Below, in pieces: positions 37,362 through 46,267 of a stretch of 64,000 nt of DNA (its first letter is position 1; each line of letters opens with the position of its first letter). The notes below the pieces were generated by a model. That model saw nothing but the letters and a program-made list of their open reading frames with translations, had not been told where the DNA came from and made no database searches. Source of the stretch: an uncultured Pelagibacteraceae bacterium (lineage in GTDB: Bacteria > Pseudomonadota > Alphaproteobacteria > Pelagibacterales > Pelagibacteraceae); contig CACBQD010000007.1 in assembly GCA_902541285.1 (NCBI GenBank), positions 1 through 64,000 on the forward strand, in the 5' to 3' direction. The translations under genes and the position numbers were made by a program.

Positions 37362-38081
37362 ATGCTAAAAAATGTTGAAAAAATGTCATTAAATTACTCT
37401 CCAAATTTTTATTTAAAGAAAAGAAGTATTTCAAAAGTAAAATACTTAATATTTCATTATACTGGTATGAAATCTGAGAATGGAGCAATAAGAAAACTGA
37501 CAGATAAAAATTCAAAAGTAAGTTGTCATTACTTTATAAAAAAGAATGGAACAATTATAAAGATGGTTCCAGACCTATATGTAGCTTGGCATGCTGGTAT
37601 ATCTTCTTGGAAGAAAGATAAGTTTTTAAATTCAAAATCTATTGGAGTTGAAGTATCAAATCCTGGACACCAACATGGTTACAAAAATTTTAATACAAAA
37701 CAAGTTAAATCTATAATTAAATTATCCAAAACTTTAAAAAAACAATACAAAATAAAAAAAGAAAATATTTTAGGTCATTCAGATATTGCACCTTTGAGAA
37801 AAAAAGATCCAGGAGAGAAATTTCCTTGGAAGATGTTACACAAAAAAAAATTATGCCTATGGCATAATTTAACTGAAAGAAATTGTAAGAAATTTAGGAA
37901 AATAAAATTAGATAATAGTATTAATTTTTATAAATTATTATTTAAGTTTGGTTATAAATTTACAAATAATTCATCCGACAAAATTAAAATATTAAAAAAT
38001 TTTCAAAGAAGATTTAGACCTGAATTAATTAGCAGTGTTATTGATAAAGAGTGTTATGCAATATTAAAATCGTTGATTTAG
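37362..38081 (+). CDS. N-acetylmuramoyl-L-alanine amidase (AmpD/AmiD type)
   Basis: Zinc amidase that cuts between MurNAc and L-Ala. The zinc ligands H32 (FHYTG), H139 (GHSDIAP) and D149 (KKDPG) are present, with E97 in SIGVEVSNPG. A C-terminal module (about 185-239, INFYKLLFKFGYKF...FQRRFRPELIS) resembles the peptidoglycan-binding helix bundle of AmiD, which AmpD lacks. There is no clear signal peptide, favouring cytoplasmic recycling of muropeptides, so the type is mixed. An internal ATG at 37383 is an alternative start. The stop is 50 bases before rnpB. Confidence 0.85.
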   Translation: MLKNVEKMSLNYSPNFYLKKRSISKVKYLIFHYTGMKSENGAIRKLTDKNSKVSCHYFIKKNGTIIKMVPDLYVAWHAGISSWKKDKFLNSKSIGVEVSNPGHQHGYKNFNTKQVKSIIKLSKTLKKQYKIKKENILGHSDIAPLRKKDPGEKFPWKMLHKKKLCLWHNLTERNCKKFRKIKLDNSINFYKLLFKFGYKFTNNSSDKIKILKNFQRRFRPELISSVIDKECYAILKSLI

Positions 38082-38131
38082 TTGAATTTATATAGGTTGA
38101 AATTCCCAAAAAATAGAATACTTCTAATTTT

Positions 38132-38486
38132 GCCAGATAAATGACTTATCGCTTTAATTTTTAAAGAGGAAAGTCCGGGCTCTACAAGGACACAGTGCCA
38201 GTTAATTGCTGGCGGGGGCAACCCTAGGGACAGTGCCACAGAAAATAAACCGCCTTATCAAGGCAAGGGTGAAAAGGTGTGGTAAGAGCACACCGGCTAA
38301 GTTGGTAACAACTAGCGCATGGAAAACCCCACTGGGAGCAAGACTGAGTAGAGATGACATTGTTAGAAATAACTAAAAGCAGTCTTTGGCTAGTCATCAG
38401 GGTTAGTTGCTTGAGCTTTAAAGTGATTTAGAGCCTAGATAAATGATAAGTTTAAATGACAGAACCCGGCTTATAGTTTATCTGGC
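38132..38486 (+). ncRNA. rnpB: RNase P RNA (type A)
   Basis: Ribozyme that matures tRNA 5' ends. The P1 stem is formed by GCCAGATAAA (38132-38141) and TTTATCTGGC (38477-38486). The universal cores are present: GAGGAAAGTCCGGGCTC near 38165 (P4 and flanking), CACAGTGCCAG, GGGTGAAAAGGTG, and AGAACCCGGCTTA near 38461 (second half of P4). The arrangement is the ancestral A type and about 355 bases long. A TAGAAT at 38114 could be its -10, but no good -35 stands at the proper distance. No convincing terminator follows. Confidence 0.95.
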
Positions 38487-38550
38487 ATTTCATTAAAATA
38501 AATCCAAATAATTATTAAATTTTTATATTAGAGTTCAACAATATTAGCTA

Positions 38551-38579
38551 TTGACGCTAACAAATAAAACCCATAATAT
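38551..38579 (+). promoter_or_regulatory. Sigma-70 promoter of the dcw cluster
   Basis: TTGACG (38551-38556) and TAATAT (38574-38579) are separated by exactly 17 bases, the best -35/-10 pair I found in the window. Initiation would fall near 38586, about 29 bases before the mraZ ATG at 38615. The region upstream to rnpB (38487-38550) shows nothing else. No other comparable promoter is visible until the ftsA-lpxC gap. Confidence 0.65.
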
Positions 38580-38593
38580 CCCATAAAAACCCA
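38570..38593 (-). promoter_or_regulatory. Putative MraZ operator: three TGGG repeats, 10-bp period
   Basis: CCCA appears at 38570-38573, 38580-38583 and 38590-38593, reading TGGG three times on the minus strand with an exact 10-base period. E. coli MraZ binds TGGGN direct repeats separated by 5 bases, the same 10-base period. The repeats surround the -10 box and reach just past the predicted start site, so bound MraZ would block RNA polymerase. Autoregulation is inferred. Confidence 0.65.
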
Positions 38594-38614
38594 AAATTTA
38601 GGATAATATGGTTT

Positions 38615-39070
38615 ATGTTTTTATCTACCTACGAAAACAAATTGGACAAAAAGGGAAGGGTTTCAGTGCCTGCTTCATATAGATCATATTTATCAAACAT
38701 AGGCTACAATGGAATAATTTGTTATCCATCATTTAACAATTTATGTATTGAAGCATGGCCACAAGACAGAATTGAAAAAATATCTAGTGCAATAGACTCA
38801 TTAAATCCATTTGAAGAAAAGAAAGATTATTTTGCAACATCTATATTATCAGAAAGTATAAATCTACAATTTGATAGTGAGGGGAGAGTTCAAATAACGA
38901 CAAAATTACTAAAACATGCAAGAATTAAAAATAGCATGTTATTTGTTGGTCAAGGCAAAACATTTCAAATTTGGGAACCAACAAATTTTGAAAAATTTAG
39001 GGCAAACGCAAAAAAAAAATCTAATATTAATAGAGCTAGTCTTAAATGGGAAAAACAATTTAACAACTAA
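38615..39070 (+). CDS. mraZ: Transcriptional regulator MraZ
   Basis: Ring-forming AbrB-like DNA-binding protein that in E. coli represses its own dcw cluster. The 151 residues hold two SpoVT/AbrB-type halves, each with a DxKGR-like motif: [14 protein letters not shown] (11-24) and [13 protein letters not shown] in the second half. The ATG at 38615 is chosen since it gives [15 protein letters not shown], matching family N-termini. The ATG at 38608 is out of frame. ftsZ follows after 11 bases. Three TGGG repeats upstream are its probable operator. Confidence 0.94.
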   Translation: MFLSTYENKLDKKGRVSVPASYRSYLSNIGYNGIICYPSFNNLCIEAWPQDRIEKISSAIDSLNPFEEKKDYFATSILSESINLQFDSEGRVQITTKLLKHARIKNSMLFVGQGKTFQIWEPTNFEKFRANAKKKSNINRASLKWEKQFNN

Positions 39071-39081
39071 AAGGGGAAAAA

Positions 39082-40527
39082 ATGACAATAAATTTTAAAA
39101 CACCAGATATAAAAGAACTTAAACCAAGAATTTTAGTTTTAGGAGTAGGAGGAGCTGGAGGAAATGCAATAAATGGAATGATTGATGCTGGCCTTCAAGG
39201 TGTTGAGTTTATTGCAGTTAATACAGATGCCCAAGATTTAAGATTAAGTAAAGCACAAACAAAAATACAAATGGGTTTAAATTTAACTAAAGGACTGGGG
39301 GCAGGTGCAAAATTAGATATAGGTCAAGCTGCTGCAGATGAATCATTAAATGAAATAGTTAATATATTACAAGGTGCAAATATGGTTTTTATTACAGCCG
39401 GAATGGGTGGTGGAACTGGAACTGGATCTGCTCATGTAATTGCTAGAGCTGCGAAAGAATTAAATATTTTAACAGTTGGAGTTATTACCCTTCCATTTCT
39501 TTATGAAGGACCATCAAGAATGAGAAAAGCTCAACAAGGCTTAGAAGAACTTCGAAAACATGTTGATACCATTATAGTTGTTCCAAATCAAAATTTATTC
39601 AAGATTGCAAGTGAACAAACAACTTTTGAAGAATCTTTTGCTTTATCAAATGATGTTTTGCTGCATGGTGTTCAAAGTATAACTGATTTAATGGTTAGAC
39701 CTGGGCTTATTAACTTAGATTTTGCTGATGTTGAAACTGTTATGAGTTCAATGGGCAAAGCTATGATGGGCACAGGTCAAGCTGAAGGAGAAGGAAGAGC
39801 AGTCAAAGCTGCAGATTCAGCAATTAATAATCCATTAATTGATGATTATTCTTTAAAAGGGGCAAAAGGACTTTTGGTTAATATCACTGGAGGTAAAGAT
39901 TTAAAATTATTTGAAGTAGATGAGGCTGTTAATAAAGTCAGATCTGAAGTCGACCCAGAAGCTGAATTAATTATTGGTGCTATTACAGATGAAAATCTGG
40001 ATGGGTTAATGAGAGTTTCGATTGTTGCAACTGCACTTGATGGACAACAACCAGAGCCTAAGTCTGTAATTAATATGGTTCATAGAATTCAAAATAGAAA
40101 TCCAGGTTATTCTGATTTTTCAAATTCTGGATCAACTCAATCTTTTCAATTTACAAATAATAATTCAATAATTACTAATGGGGCTAACGCTCTTAAAATA
40201 GAGGAAGAAGAGAAAAATGAAGAATTGAGTTCTAAAAGTATAGATACTAATTATGCTAATGAGTTATCAAACACTATAAATGGTGAGGATTTAGAGCAAA
40301 TAGAAACACCTGTAGCTAGCTCAGTAAACTCTGAATTTGAAAGGGATATAGATGAGCAAGTATCTGAAAATAATGGTTTAGAGAATTTTGAGTTGAGTGA
40401 GGATGATACCCCCGAGCTATTTAATTCAGATGCTAACGATGAGTTATCAACTTCACCACAAGAGATAAACTCTGAGGATGAAGAAGATTTAGAAATTCCA
40501 GCATTTTTGAGAAGACAAAAGAATTAA
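39082..40527 (+). CDS. ftsZ: Cell division protein FtsZ, relocated to the head of the dcw cluster
   Basis: Tubulin-like GTPase that forms the Z ring. The nucleotide-binding GVGGAGGNA (21-29), the tubulin signature GGGTGTG (109-115) and the T7 loop N211-LDFAD (211-216), which supplies the catalytic aspartates, are all intact. After the GTPase core (about 1-320) comes a disordered acidic, Asn/Ser-rich linker (about 345-465) and the C-terminal peptide IPAFLRRQ (472-479) that binds FtsA and others. A strong ribosome site AAGGGG (39071-39076) precedes the ATG. Its place between mraZ and rsmH is unusual, since ftsA-ftsZ-lpxC is normal. Confidence 0.97.
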   Translation: MTINFKTPDIKELKPRILVLGVGGAGGNAINGMIDAGLQGVEFIAVNTDAQDLRLSKAQTKIQMGLNLTKGLGAGAKLDIGQAAADESLNEIVNILQGANMVFITAGMGGGTGTGSAHVIARAAKELNILTVGVITLPFLYEGPSRMRKAQQGLEELRKHVDTIIVVPNQNLFKIASEQTTFEESFALSNDVLLHGVQSITDLMVRPGLINLDFADVETVMSSMGKAMMGTGQAEGEGRAVKAADSAINNPLIDDYSLKGAKGLLVNITGGKDLKLFEVDEAVNKVRSEVDPEAELIIGAITDENLDGLMRVSIVATALDGQQPEPKSVINMVHRIQNRNPGYSDFSNSGSTQSFQFTNNNSIITNGANALKIEEEEKNEELSSKSIDTNYANELSNTINGEDLEQIETPVASSVNSEFERDIDEQVSENNGLENFELSEDDTPELFNSDANDELSTSPQEINSEDEEDLEIPAFLRRQKN

Positions 40528-40545
40528 TGGTCTTCAAAAAAATAA

Positions 40546-41538
40546 ATGAATGCCACCATAAATCTGGAAAAACATTTTCCAGTATTACTAAACGAATTAG
40601 TTAGTATTATTTCCCCTCTTTATGGTGGCACATTTATCGATTGCACTTTTGGTGCAGGCGGTTATTCAAAAAAGATATTAGAGAATAATTTAAATAATAT
40701 AATAGCACTAGATAGAGATAATTCTGTCAATAGTACAGCTGATAAATTCTACACAAAGTATAAAAAAAGATTTAAATTTTATAACAAAAAATTTTCAGAT
40801 ATTGATAAAATAAAAGAAGATAATATTAAAGCAATTATTTTTGATCTGGGATATTCGTTAAATCAGATTTCTGATCTAAATAGAGGTATATCTTTTAATA
40901 GCAAAGGTAAACTAGACATGAGAATGGGATTAAATGATTTTTCTTGTGATGATGTAATATCAAAAATGAGCCAACAAAGTCTTTTTAAAATTTTCAAATA
41001 TTTTGGCGATGAAAAATATGCAAAACCAATATCAAAAAAAATAGTTCAATTAAGAAAAAATAAAAAAATTAAAACTGAAAATTTAGTAGAAATCATTGAA
41101 GGTGTAAAAAAAAAGAAAAGTGGAAAAAATAAATCTACTAAAGTTTTTCAAGCTCTTAGAATTTTTGTAAATAAAGAGATAACCGAGCTGATATATGGTT
41201 TAATAAAAGCTTATGATATTTTGCCAGTTGGTGGATTAATAGCAGTTGTTACTTTTCATTCTATCGAGGATAAAATAGTAAAGTTTTTTTTTAAAGAATA
41301 CTCAGAAGTACAAAATTCTTCTAGGTATTTACCAAAAAGTATTTCAACTAAAAAGTATTTTAATTTAACCAAAAAAAAACCAATAACTCCATCATCAATT
41401 GAGATTAATATTAATCCTCCCTCAAGATCAGCAAAACTTAGATTTGCATACAAATTAGAGAATGGATGTAACTTTAAAAAATTTATTAGTAATTTTAATT
41501 ATTTAATAGATATAGAAAATTTGAACTTTAATGCATAA
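40546..41538 (+). CDS. rsmH: 16S rRNA (cytosine-1402-N4)-methyltransferase
   Basis: Methylates C1402 in the ribosomal decoding centre. The 330-residue protein starts HFPVLLNEL (10-18), with the SAM-binding GGTFIDCTFGAGGYS (about 27-41), then IIFDLGYSLNQ, RGISFNSKGKLDMRM and the C-terminal VVTFHSIEDKIVK typical of RsmH/MraW. It starts 18 bases after ftsZ and overlaps ftsL by 8, keeping the canonical rsmH-ftsL-ftsI order after the inserted ftsZ. Confidence 0.97.
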   Translation: MNATINLEKHFPVLLNELVSIISPLYGGTFIDCTFGAGGYSKKILENNLNNIIALDRDNSVNSTADKFYTKYKKRFKFYNKKFSDIDKIKEDNIKAIIFDLGYSLNQISDLNRGISFNSKGKLDMRMGLNDFSCDDVISKMSQQSLFKIFKYFGDEKYAKPISKKIVQLRKNKKIKTENLVEIIEGVKKKKSGKNKSTKVFQALRIFVNKEITELIYGLIKAYDILPVGGLIAVVTFHSIEDKIVKFFFKEYSEVQNSSRYLPKSISTKKYFNLTKKKPITPSSIEININPPSRSAKLRFAYKLENGCNFKKFISNFNYLIDIENLNFNA

Positions 41539-41803
41539 AAAAATTCTTTTATTTATACCAATTATTATTCTTATAATTTCAACTGCTTATATAAAAAATT
41601 CGACAAAAAAACTTGATAAACAAATTTTTGAAATTCAAGAAGACATCAGAGCTCTCAATGATATTTATGAGTTAGTTTTATTTGATTTCAACTATCTTAC
41701 ATCGCCAAATAAATTAATGGAATATTCCAAAATATACTTTGACAAAGAATTAAAAAAAAAAAAAATTACGGAATTAAAAATTCTTAAATTTAATAATGAA
41801 TAA
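41531..41803 (+). CDS. ftsL: FtsL-like division protein
   Basis: A 90-residue bitopic protein: short cytoplasmic N-terminus (MHKK), one membrane helix (about 5-22), and a periplasmic coiled coil (about 24-50, KKLDKQIFEIQEDIRALNDI). FtsL is poorly conserved in sequence, so the call relies on this architecture plus its place between rsmH and ftsI with 8-base overlaps to both. In known systems it forms FtsQBL, which activates FtsWI. No FtsB-like gene is in this window. Confidence 0.85.
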   Translation: MHKKILLFIPIIILIISTAYIKNSTKKLDKQIFEIQEDIRALNDIYELVLFDFNYLTSPNKLMEYSKIYFDKELKKKKITELKILKFNNE

Positions 41804-43427
41804 TATTGACGAAAATTTTAAATTTGAAGCAAATAGATCAAATTTAAAAATATCTTTTGAACGTATATCATTCATTTTTTTCATTTTTTTTATAATTACA
41901 ATAATTTTTACATCTAAAACTATCTATTTAGGATTTAAGAAAACAAACCAAACTCAAACTGTAAAAGAAAAAGAGAAATATAGAGCATCTATCATGGATA
42001 GAAATGGAAATATTATTGCTAAAACTGTGCGTGTGACTAATTTGGGCATAAATCCAAATCAATTAATTAACAAAGAAAAATTATTAATTTCCTTAAAATT
42101 AATATTTCCTGACAAGAATTTTGAAAAGGAAATCAATGGAAAAAAATTTTTTTATGTCAAAAAGAAAATATCTCCATCAAAGCTTGAAAAAATAAAATTA
42201 CTGGGAGAAAAATCGTTTAAAGAGGAAGAAAACATTGCTCGTGTTTATCCTAACGGTAATCTATTCAGTCATATATTGGGACAGATTGATACAGATAACA
42301 ATGGTGTGTCTGGTATAGAAAAATCTTTTGACTATGAATTAACAACTTCAAACACGCCATTAAAGCTTACTTTAGATACTGAAATACAATATTTGATAAG
42401 AGAGGAATTAATAAAATTTCAAGAAATTTTTAATAGTTATGGAAGTACAGCTATTTTAATGAATGTTAACAGTGGTGAGATTCTTTCAATGGTTTCTTTA
42501 CCAGATTTTGATTTAAATAAAAGAGAAGACATTTCTGATAGAAAATTTATAAACAGATCCACAAAAGGTGTCTATGAACTTGGATCAGTTTTTAAAACAT
42601 TTACATTAGCTGCCGGGCTTCAACAAAATGTTATCCAAGAAGATACCCTTTTTAAAAATTTACCAAAAAAAATAAAATGTGCTGGAAGGTCAATCTCTGA
42701 ATATGATATGGACATTCCATCAAGTCTTACCGCTGAAGAAATATTAATTAGATCTGGAAATATTGGTTCAATCAAAATTGCTCAGAAAGTCGGTTTAGAA
42801 AATTTTAAAGATTTTCTAGAAAATTTAGATTTATTAAATAAAATACAATTTGATATAGAGGAAGTTGGAAATCCAATCCCGTTTAAATGGGGAAAATGTA
42901 AATTAGCTACATCAGCATATGGTCATGGTATAACAACCACACCACTTCAACTTGCAAAAGCCTATGCAATAATTACAAATGGTGGATATAAAATAAAACC
43001 AACTTTAATTAAAAAAGAGAAAAATATAAAAAGAGGTGAACAAATAATAACAGAAGAAAATTCCAATAAAATTAAAGAAATATTAAGAAAAATTGTAACA
43101 TCAGAACAAGGCACTGCTAATTTAGCAAATATTGCTGGTTATGAAATTGCTGGAAAAACAGGAACAGCCCAAAAATCTATAAAGGGTAAATATTCTAAAA
43201 AAAAAATAAATACTTTTGCTTCAATTTTTCCAATATCTTCTCCAAAATATGTTTTAATTGTTTTGTTAGATGAACCAAAATTGAGTGAAACTTATATTTA
43301 TGAATATAATGATGGTAAAAAAAGGAAGATAGTAGGCACACCTTTTAATACTGCTGGCTGGACCTCAGTTGAGGTTGCCAAAAATATAATAGAAAAAATC
43401 GGGCCTATTTTAGCCATAAAATATTAA
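41796..43427 (+). CDS. ftsI: Septal peptidoglycan transpeptidase FtsI (PBP3)
   Basis: Cross-links septal peptidoglycan. It has one membrane helix (about 23-40), a pedestal domain with RASIMDRNGNIIAKT, and a transpeptidase domain with the catalytic S264-x-x-K267 in GSVFK, S320-G-N322 and K454-T-G456. The 543-residue length is typical of alphaproteobacterial FtsI. The gene overlaps ftsL by 8 bases and is followed 11 bases later by murE/F. It is the transpeptidase partner of FtsW encoded downstream. Confidence 0.97.
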   Translation: MNNIDENFKFEANRSNLKISFERISFIFFIFFIITIIFTSKTIYLGFKKTNQTQTVKEKEKYRASIMDRNGNIIAKTVRVTNLGINPNQLINKEKLLISLKLIFPDKNFEKEINGKKFFYVKKKISPSKLEKIKLLGEKSFKEEENIARVYPNGNLFSHILGQIDTDNNGVSGIEKSFDYELTTSNTPLKLTLDTEIQYLIREELIKFQEIFNSYGSTAILMNVNSGEILSMVSLPDFDLNKREDISDRKFINRSTKGVYELGSVFKTFTLAAGLQQNVIQEDTLFKNLPKKIKCAGRSISEYDMDIPSSLTAEEILIRSGNIGSIKIAQKVGLENFKDFLENLDLLNKIQFDIEEVGNPIPFKWGKCKLATSAYGHGITTTPLQLAKAYAIITNGGYKIKPTLIKKEKNIKRGEQIITEENSNKIKEILRKIVTSEQGTANLANIAGYEIAGKTGTAQKSIKGKYSKKKINTFASIFPISSPKYVLIVLLDEPKLSETYIYEYNDGKKRKIVGTPFNTAGWTSVEVAKNIIEKIGPILAIKY

Positions 43428-43438
43428 GAAATTTCATA

Positions 43439-46267
43439 ATGATATTAAAAAGCTTTTTTAAAAATCTTAAAAAAGATTTTAACAATAAAAGTTTTAGTGG
43501 ATTTGAATTTAATTCGAAAAAAATAAAAAAAAATTATATATTTTTTGCAATACAGGGTAGTAAATTTAATGGAAATAATTTCATAAATGATGCCATAATA
43601 AGAGGAGCTCGAATAATAGTATCAAATAAGTTTAAAACTGGAATCAATAAAGATGTATTATATATAAAAGTAAGAGATCCTAGATTAGCCTTATCAAATT
43701 TTGCAAATAAATATTATAATAAAAAACCAAATAATATAATTGCTGTAACTGGAACAAACGGAAAATCGTCTATAGTCAATTTTTATCACCAGATATTAAA
43801 ACTTAATAAAAAAAGAGTAGCCTCAATTGGAACTTTAGGTGTCAAATCGAATGGTCTTAGTTTAAAACTTAATAATACAACTGTTGATGCTATTACAATA
43901 AATAAAATACTTACAAATTTAAAAAATAAAAAAATTGAAAATGTAATTTTAGAAGCTTCAAGTCATGGACTGCATCAAAAAAGATTACATGGTATTAAAT
44001 TTAACACATCTATATTCACTAATTTAAGCAGAGATCATTTAGATTATCACAAAAATTATAAAAATTATTTTAATTCAAAATTAATTTTATTTAATGAGTT
44101 GACAAAGAAAAATGGAAATTTGATATTTGATAATGATTTAAAATATTCACAAATCTTTAAAAAAATAGCCAAAAGAAAAAAATTAAATTTACTAAACATT
44201 GGTACATCAGATAGTCATTTAAAAATTAACTCAATTAAAATTTTAAATAACTGCCAACATATAAAGTTTACTTTTCAAAATAAGGAATACCAATTTAGAA
44301 CAAGCCTGACTGGAAAAATACAAATTAAGAATTTGATGATGGCTGTTGCAGCAGCTATTAAAAGTAATCTAAAAATAGATGATATTGTTAAAAAACTTAA
44401 GTATATTAAGCCTACAAAAGGCAGACTCGAGATAATCGGAACAACCAAAGATAATTCAATTTTTATCTTAGACTATGCTCATACTCCAGAGGCTCTTAAA
44501 ACTAGTATAGAAAATATTAAGGAACAATTTGGTTTAAGAAAAATTAATATTGTATTTGGATGTGGCGGTGAAAGAGATAAAGAAAAAAGACCAATAATGG
44601 GTAAAATTGCTAACAAACTATGTAATTATATTTATCTTACAGACGATAATCCTAGAAATGAAAATCCAGAAAATATCAGAGCAAGTATCAAGAAATCAAT
44701 TTTACCATCTAAAATGATAGAAATACCATCAAGGAAATTAGCTATAAAAAAAGCAATTTTAAATAGTAAGTCTGATGAGGTTTTAATTATTGCAGGAAAA
44801 GGACATGAAAATACTCAAGAATATATTAAGAAAAATAAATTTTCTGACAAAGACAATATAATAAAATCAATAATTTTAAAAAATAGATTTTTATCGAATG
44901 ATTGGAAATTAAATATACTTAAAGAAATTATAAATAACAAAAAATTAGACAGAATAAAAAATTTAAAAATTAGCACAAATTCGAAAGAACAAAATAATGG
45001 TAAAATTTTCATTGGAATTAAGGGGAAATCTCTGAATGGAAATGATTTTGCAGATGAAGCTCTAAAAAATGGAGCAATATTAGCAATACTTCAAAATAAC
45101 AAAAATGATAATAAAAAAAAGGTAAATGTTAAAAGTACTCTAGAATTATTAATTAAATTTTCACAAAAGATAAGAATTTCTTCTAAAGCATCCCAAGTTG
45201 CAATTACAGGATCTTCAGGCAAAACCTCGCTGAAAGAATTGTTAGGACAATGTCTTCAAAAAAATTATCCCACAATATTTTCAAAAAATTCATTCAATAA
45301 TAAATTTGGTTTACCAATTTCTCTAATAAATTTAAATAAGGATACGACTTACGGAATATTTGAAATCGGAATGGATAAAAAGGGAGAAATAGACTATTTA
45401 TCAAAAATAATTAAACCAGATGTAGGAGTTATTACAAATATTAGTTATGCGCATGCCAAAAATTTTAAATCTTTATTGGATATAGCTAAAGCCAAATCAG
45501 AGATTATTTTCAACGTAAGAAAAAATGGCACAATTGTATTGAATAGAGATGATAAATTTTTTGATTTTTTTTCAAATTTAGCAAATAAAAATAATTTAAA
45601 TATTATTTCATTCAGTAAACATAAAAATTCTAATGTTAGATTATCTAAATTAAAAAAATCTGCTAAATCTTATATCATTTATATTGATGTAGATTCTAAA
45701 ATTTTTAAATTTAAAATTAATAATAACTTATTACCTTATTTAGATAATATTTTGGCCTCCATAGCAGTTTGTAAAAGTTTAGATATTATTGATGAAATAA
45801 ACAGTAACTTTTTTTCTAATTATAAAATACCAAGTGGTAGAGGAAATATAAAAAAATTCATTTTAGGTTCTAAAAAAATTAACATAATTGATGAAAGTTA
45901 TAACTCAAATCCATTATCTCTGAATTTCTCAATTAAGAAATTTAATAATTTAAAAGTAAATCCAAATAAAAAATTTATGCTACTAGGCGACATGTTAGAA
46001 TTAGGAAAATTTTCAAAAAAACTCCATATTGAAGCTGCAAAAGATATCAATAAGGCAAAGTTCAAAAAGTTGTTTGTTTATGGGAATTATATCAAAGAAA
46101 CATTTAACAAAATTAGAACACAAAAAAGAGGAAAAATACTTAAATCAACTAGTGAAATTCTTAATATGATAAAAAATGATTTAAATAATGGTGATTTTTT
46201 AATGATAAAGGGCTCAAATTCTACAGGACTAAATCAAATAACCAAACAAATTGGATCAAAATCTTAA
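43439..46267 (+). CDS. murEF: Fused MurE-MurF ligase
   Basis: One reading frame of 942 residues holds two ligases. Residues 1 to about 480 are MurE (adds meso-diaminopimelate), with ATP loop GTNGKS (105-110), LEASSHGLHQKR and the diaminopimelate-selecting DNPRN (403-407). Residues about 484-942 are MurF (adds D-Ala-D-Ala), with GSSGKT (591-596), NSFNNKFGLP and IDESYNSNP. No stop or start codon lies at the join. The two usually occupy neighbouring genes murE-murF here, so a lost stop explains the fusion. Its stop overlaps mraY by one base (TAATG). Confidence 0.96.
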   Translation: MILKSFFKNLKKDFNNKSFSGFEFNSKKIKKNYIFFAIQGSKFNGNNFINDAIIRGARIIVSNKFKTGINKDVLYIKVRDPRLALSNFANKYYNKKPNNIIAVTGTNGKSSIVNFYHQILKLNKKRVASIGTLGVKSNGLSLKLNNTTVDAITINKILTNLKNKKIENVILEASSHGLHQKRLHGIKFNTSIFTNLSRDHLDYHKNYKNYFNSKLILFNELTKKNGNLIFDNDLKYSQIFKKIAKRKKLNLLNIGTSDSHLKINSIKILNNCQHIKFTFQNKEYQFRTSLTGKIQIKNLMMAVAAAIKSNLKIDDIVKKLKYIKPTKGRLEIIGTTKDNSIFILDYAHTPEALKTSIENIKEQFGLRKINIVFGCGGERDKEKRPIMGKIANKLCNYIYLTDDNPRNENPENIRASIKKSILPSKMIEIPSRKLAIKKAILNSKSDEVLIIAGKGHENTQEYIKKNKFSDKDNIIKSIILKNRFLSNDWKLNILKEIINNKKLDRIKNLKISTNSKEQNNGKIFIGIKGKSLNGNDFADEALKNGAILAILQNNKNDNKKKVNVKSTLELLIKFSQKIRISSKASQVAITGSSGKTSLKELLGQCLQKNYPTIFSKNSFNNKFGLPISLINLNKDTTYGIFEIGMDKKGEIDYLSKIIKPDVGVITNISYAHAKNFKSLLDIAKAKSEIIFNVRKNGTIVLNRDDKFFDFFSNLANKNNLNIISFSKHKNSNVRLSKLKKSAKSYIIYIDVDSKIFKFKINNNLLPYLDNILASIAVCKSLDIIDEINSNFFSNYKIPSGRGNIKKFILGSKKINIIDESYNSNPLSLNFSIKKFNNLKVNPNKKFMLLGDMLELGKFSKKLHIEAAKDINKAKFKKLFVYGNYIKETFNKIRTQKRGKILKSTSEILNMIKNDLNNGDFLMIKGSNSTGLNQITKQIGSKS

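Noticed and set aside
38097-38119. TTGAAA and TAGAAT as an rnpB promoter
   Set aside because: The spacing is 11 bases and the other TTGAAT is 26 bases away. TAGAAT alone may be a -10 box but I cannot support a full promoter.
45000-45030. Frameshift or missed stop between murE and murF
   Set aside because: The frame is continuous through the linker with normal codon use and both domains are complete, so a true fusion is the better reading.
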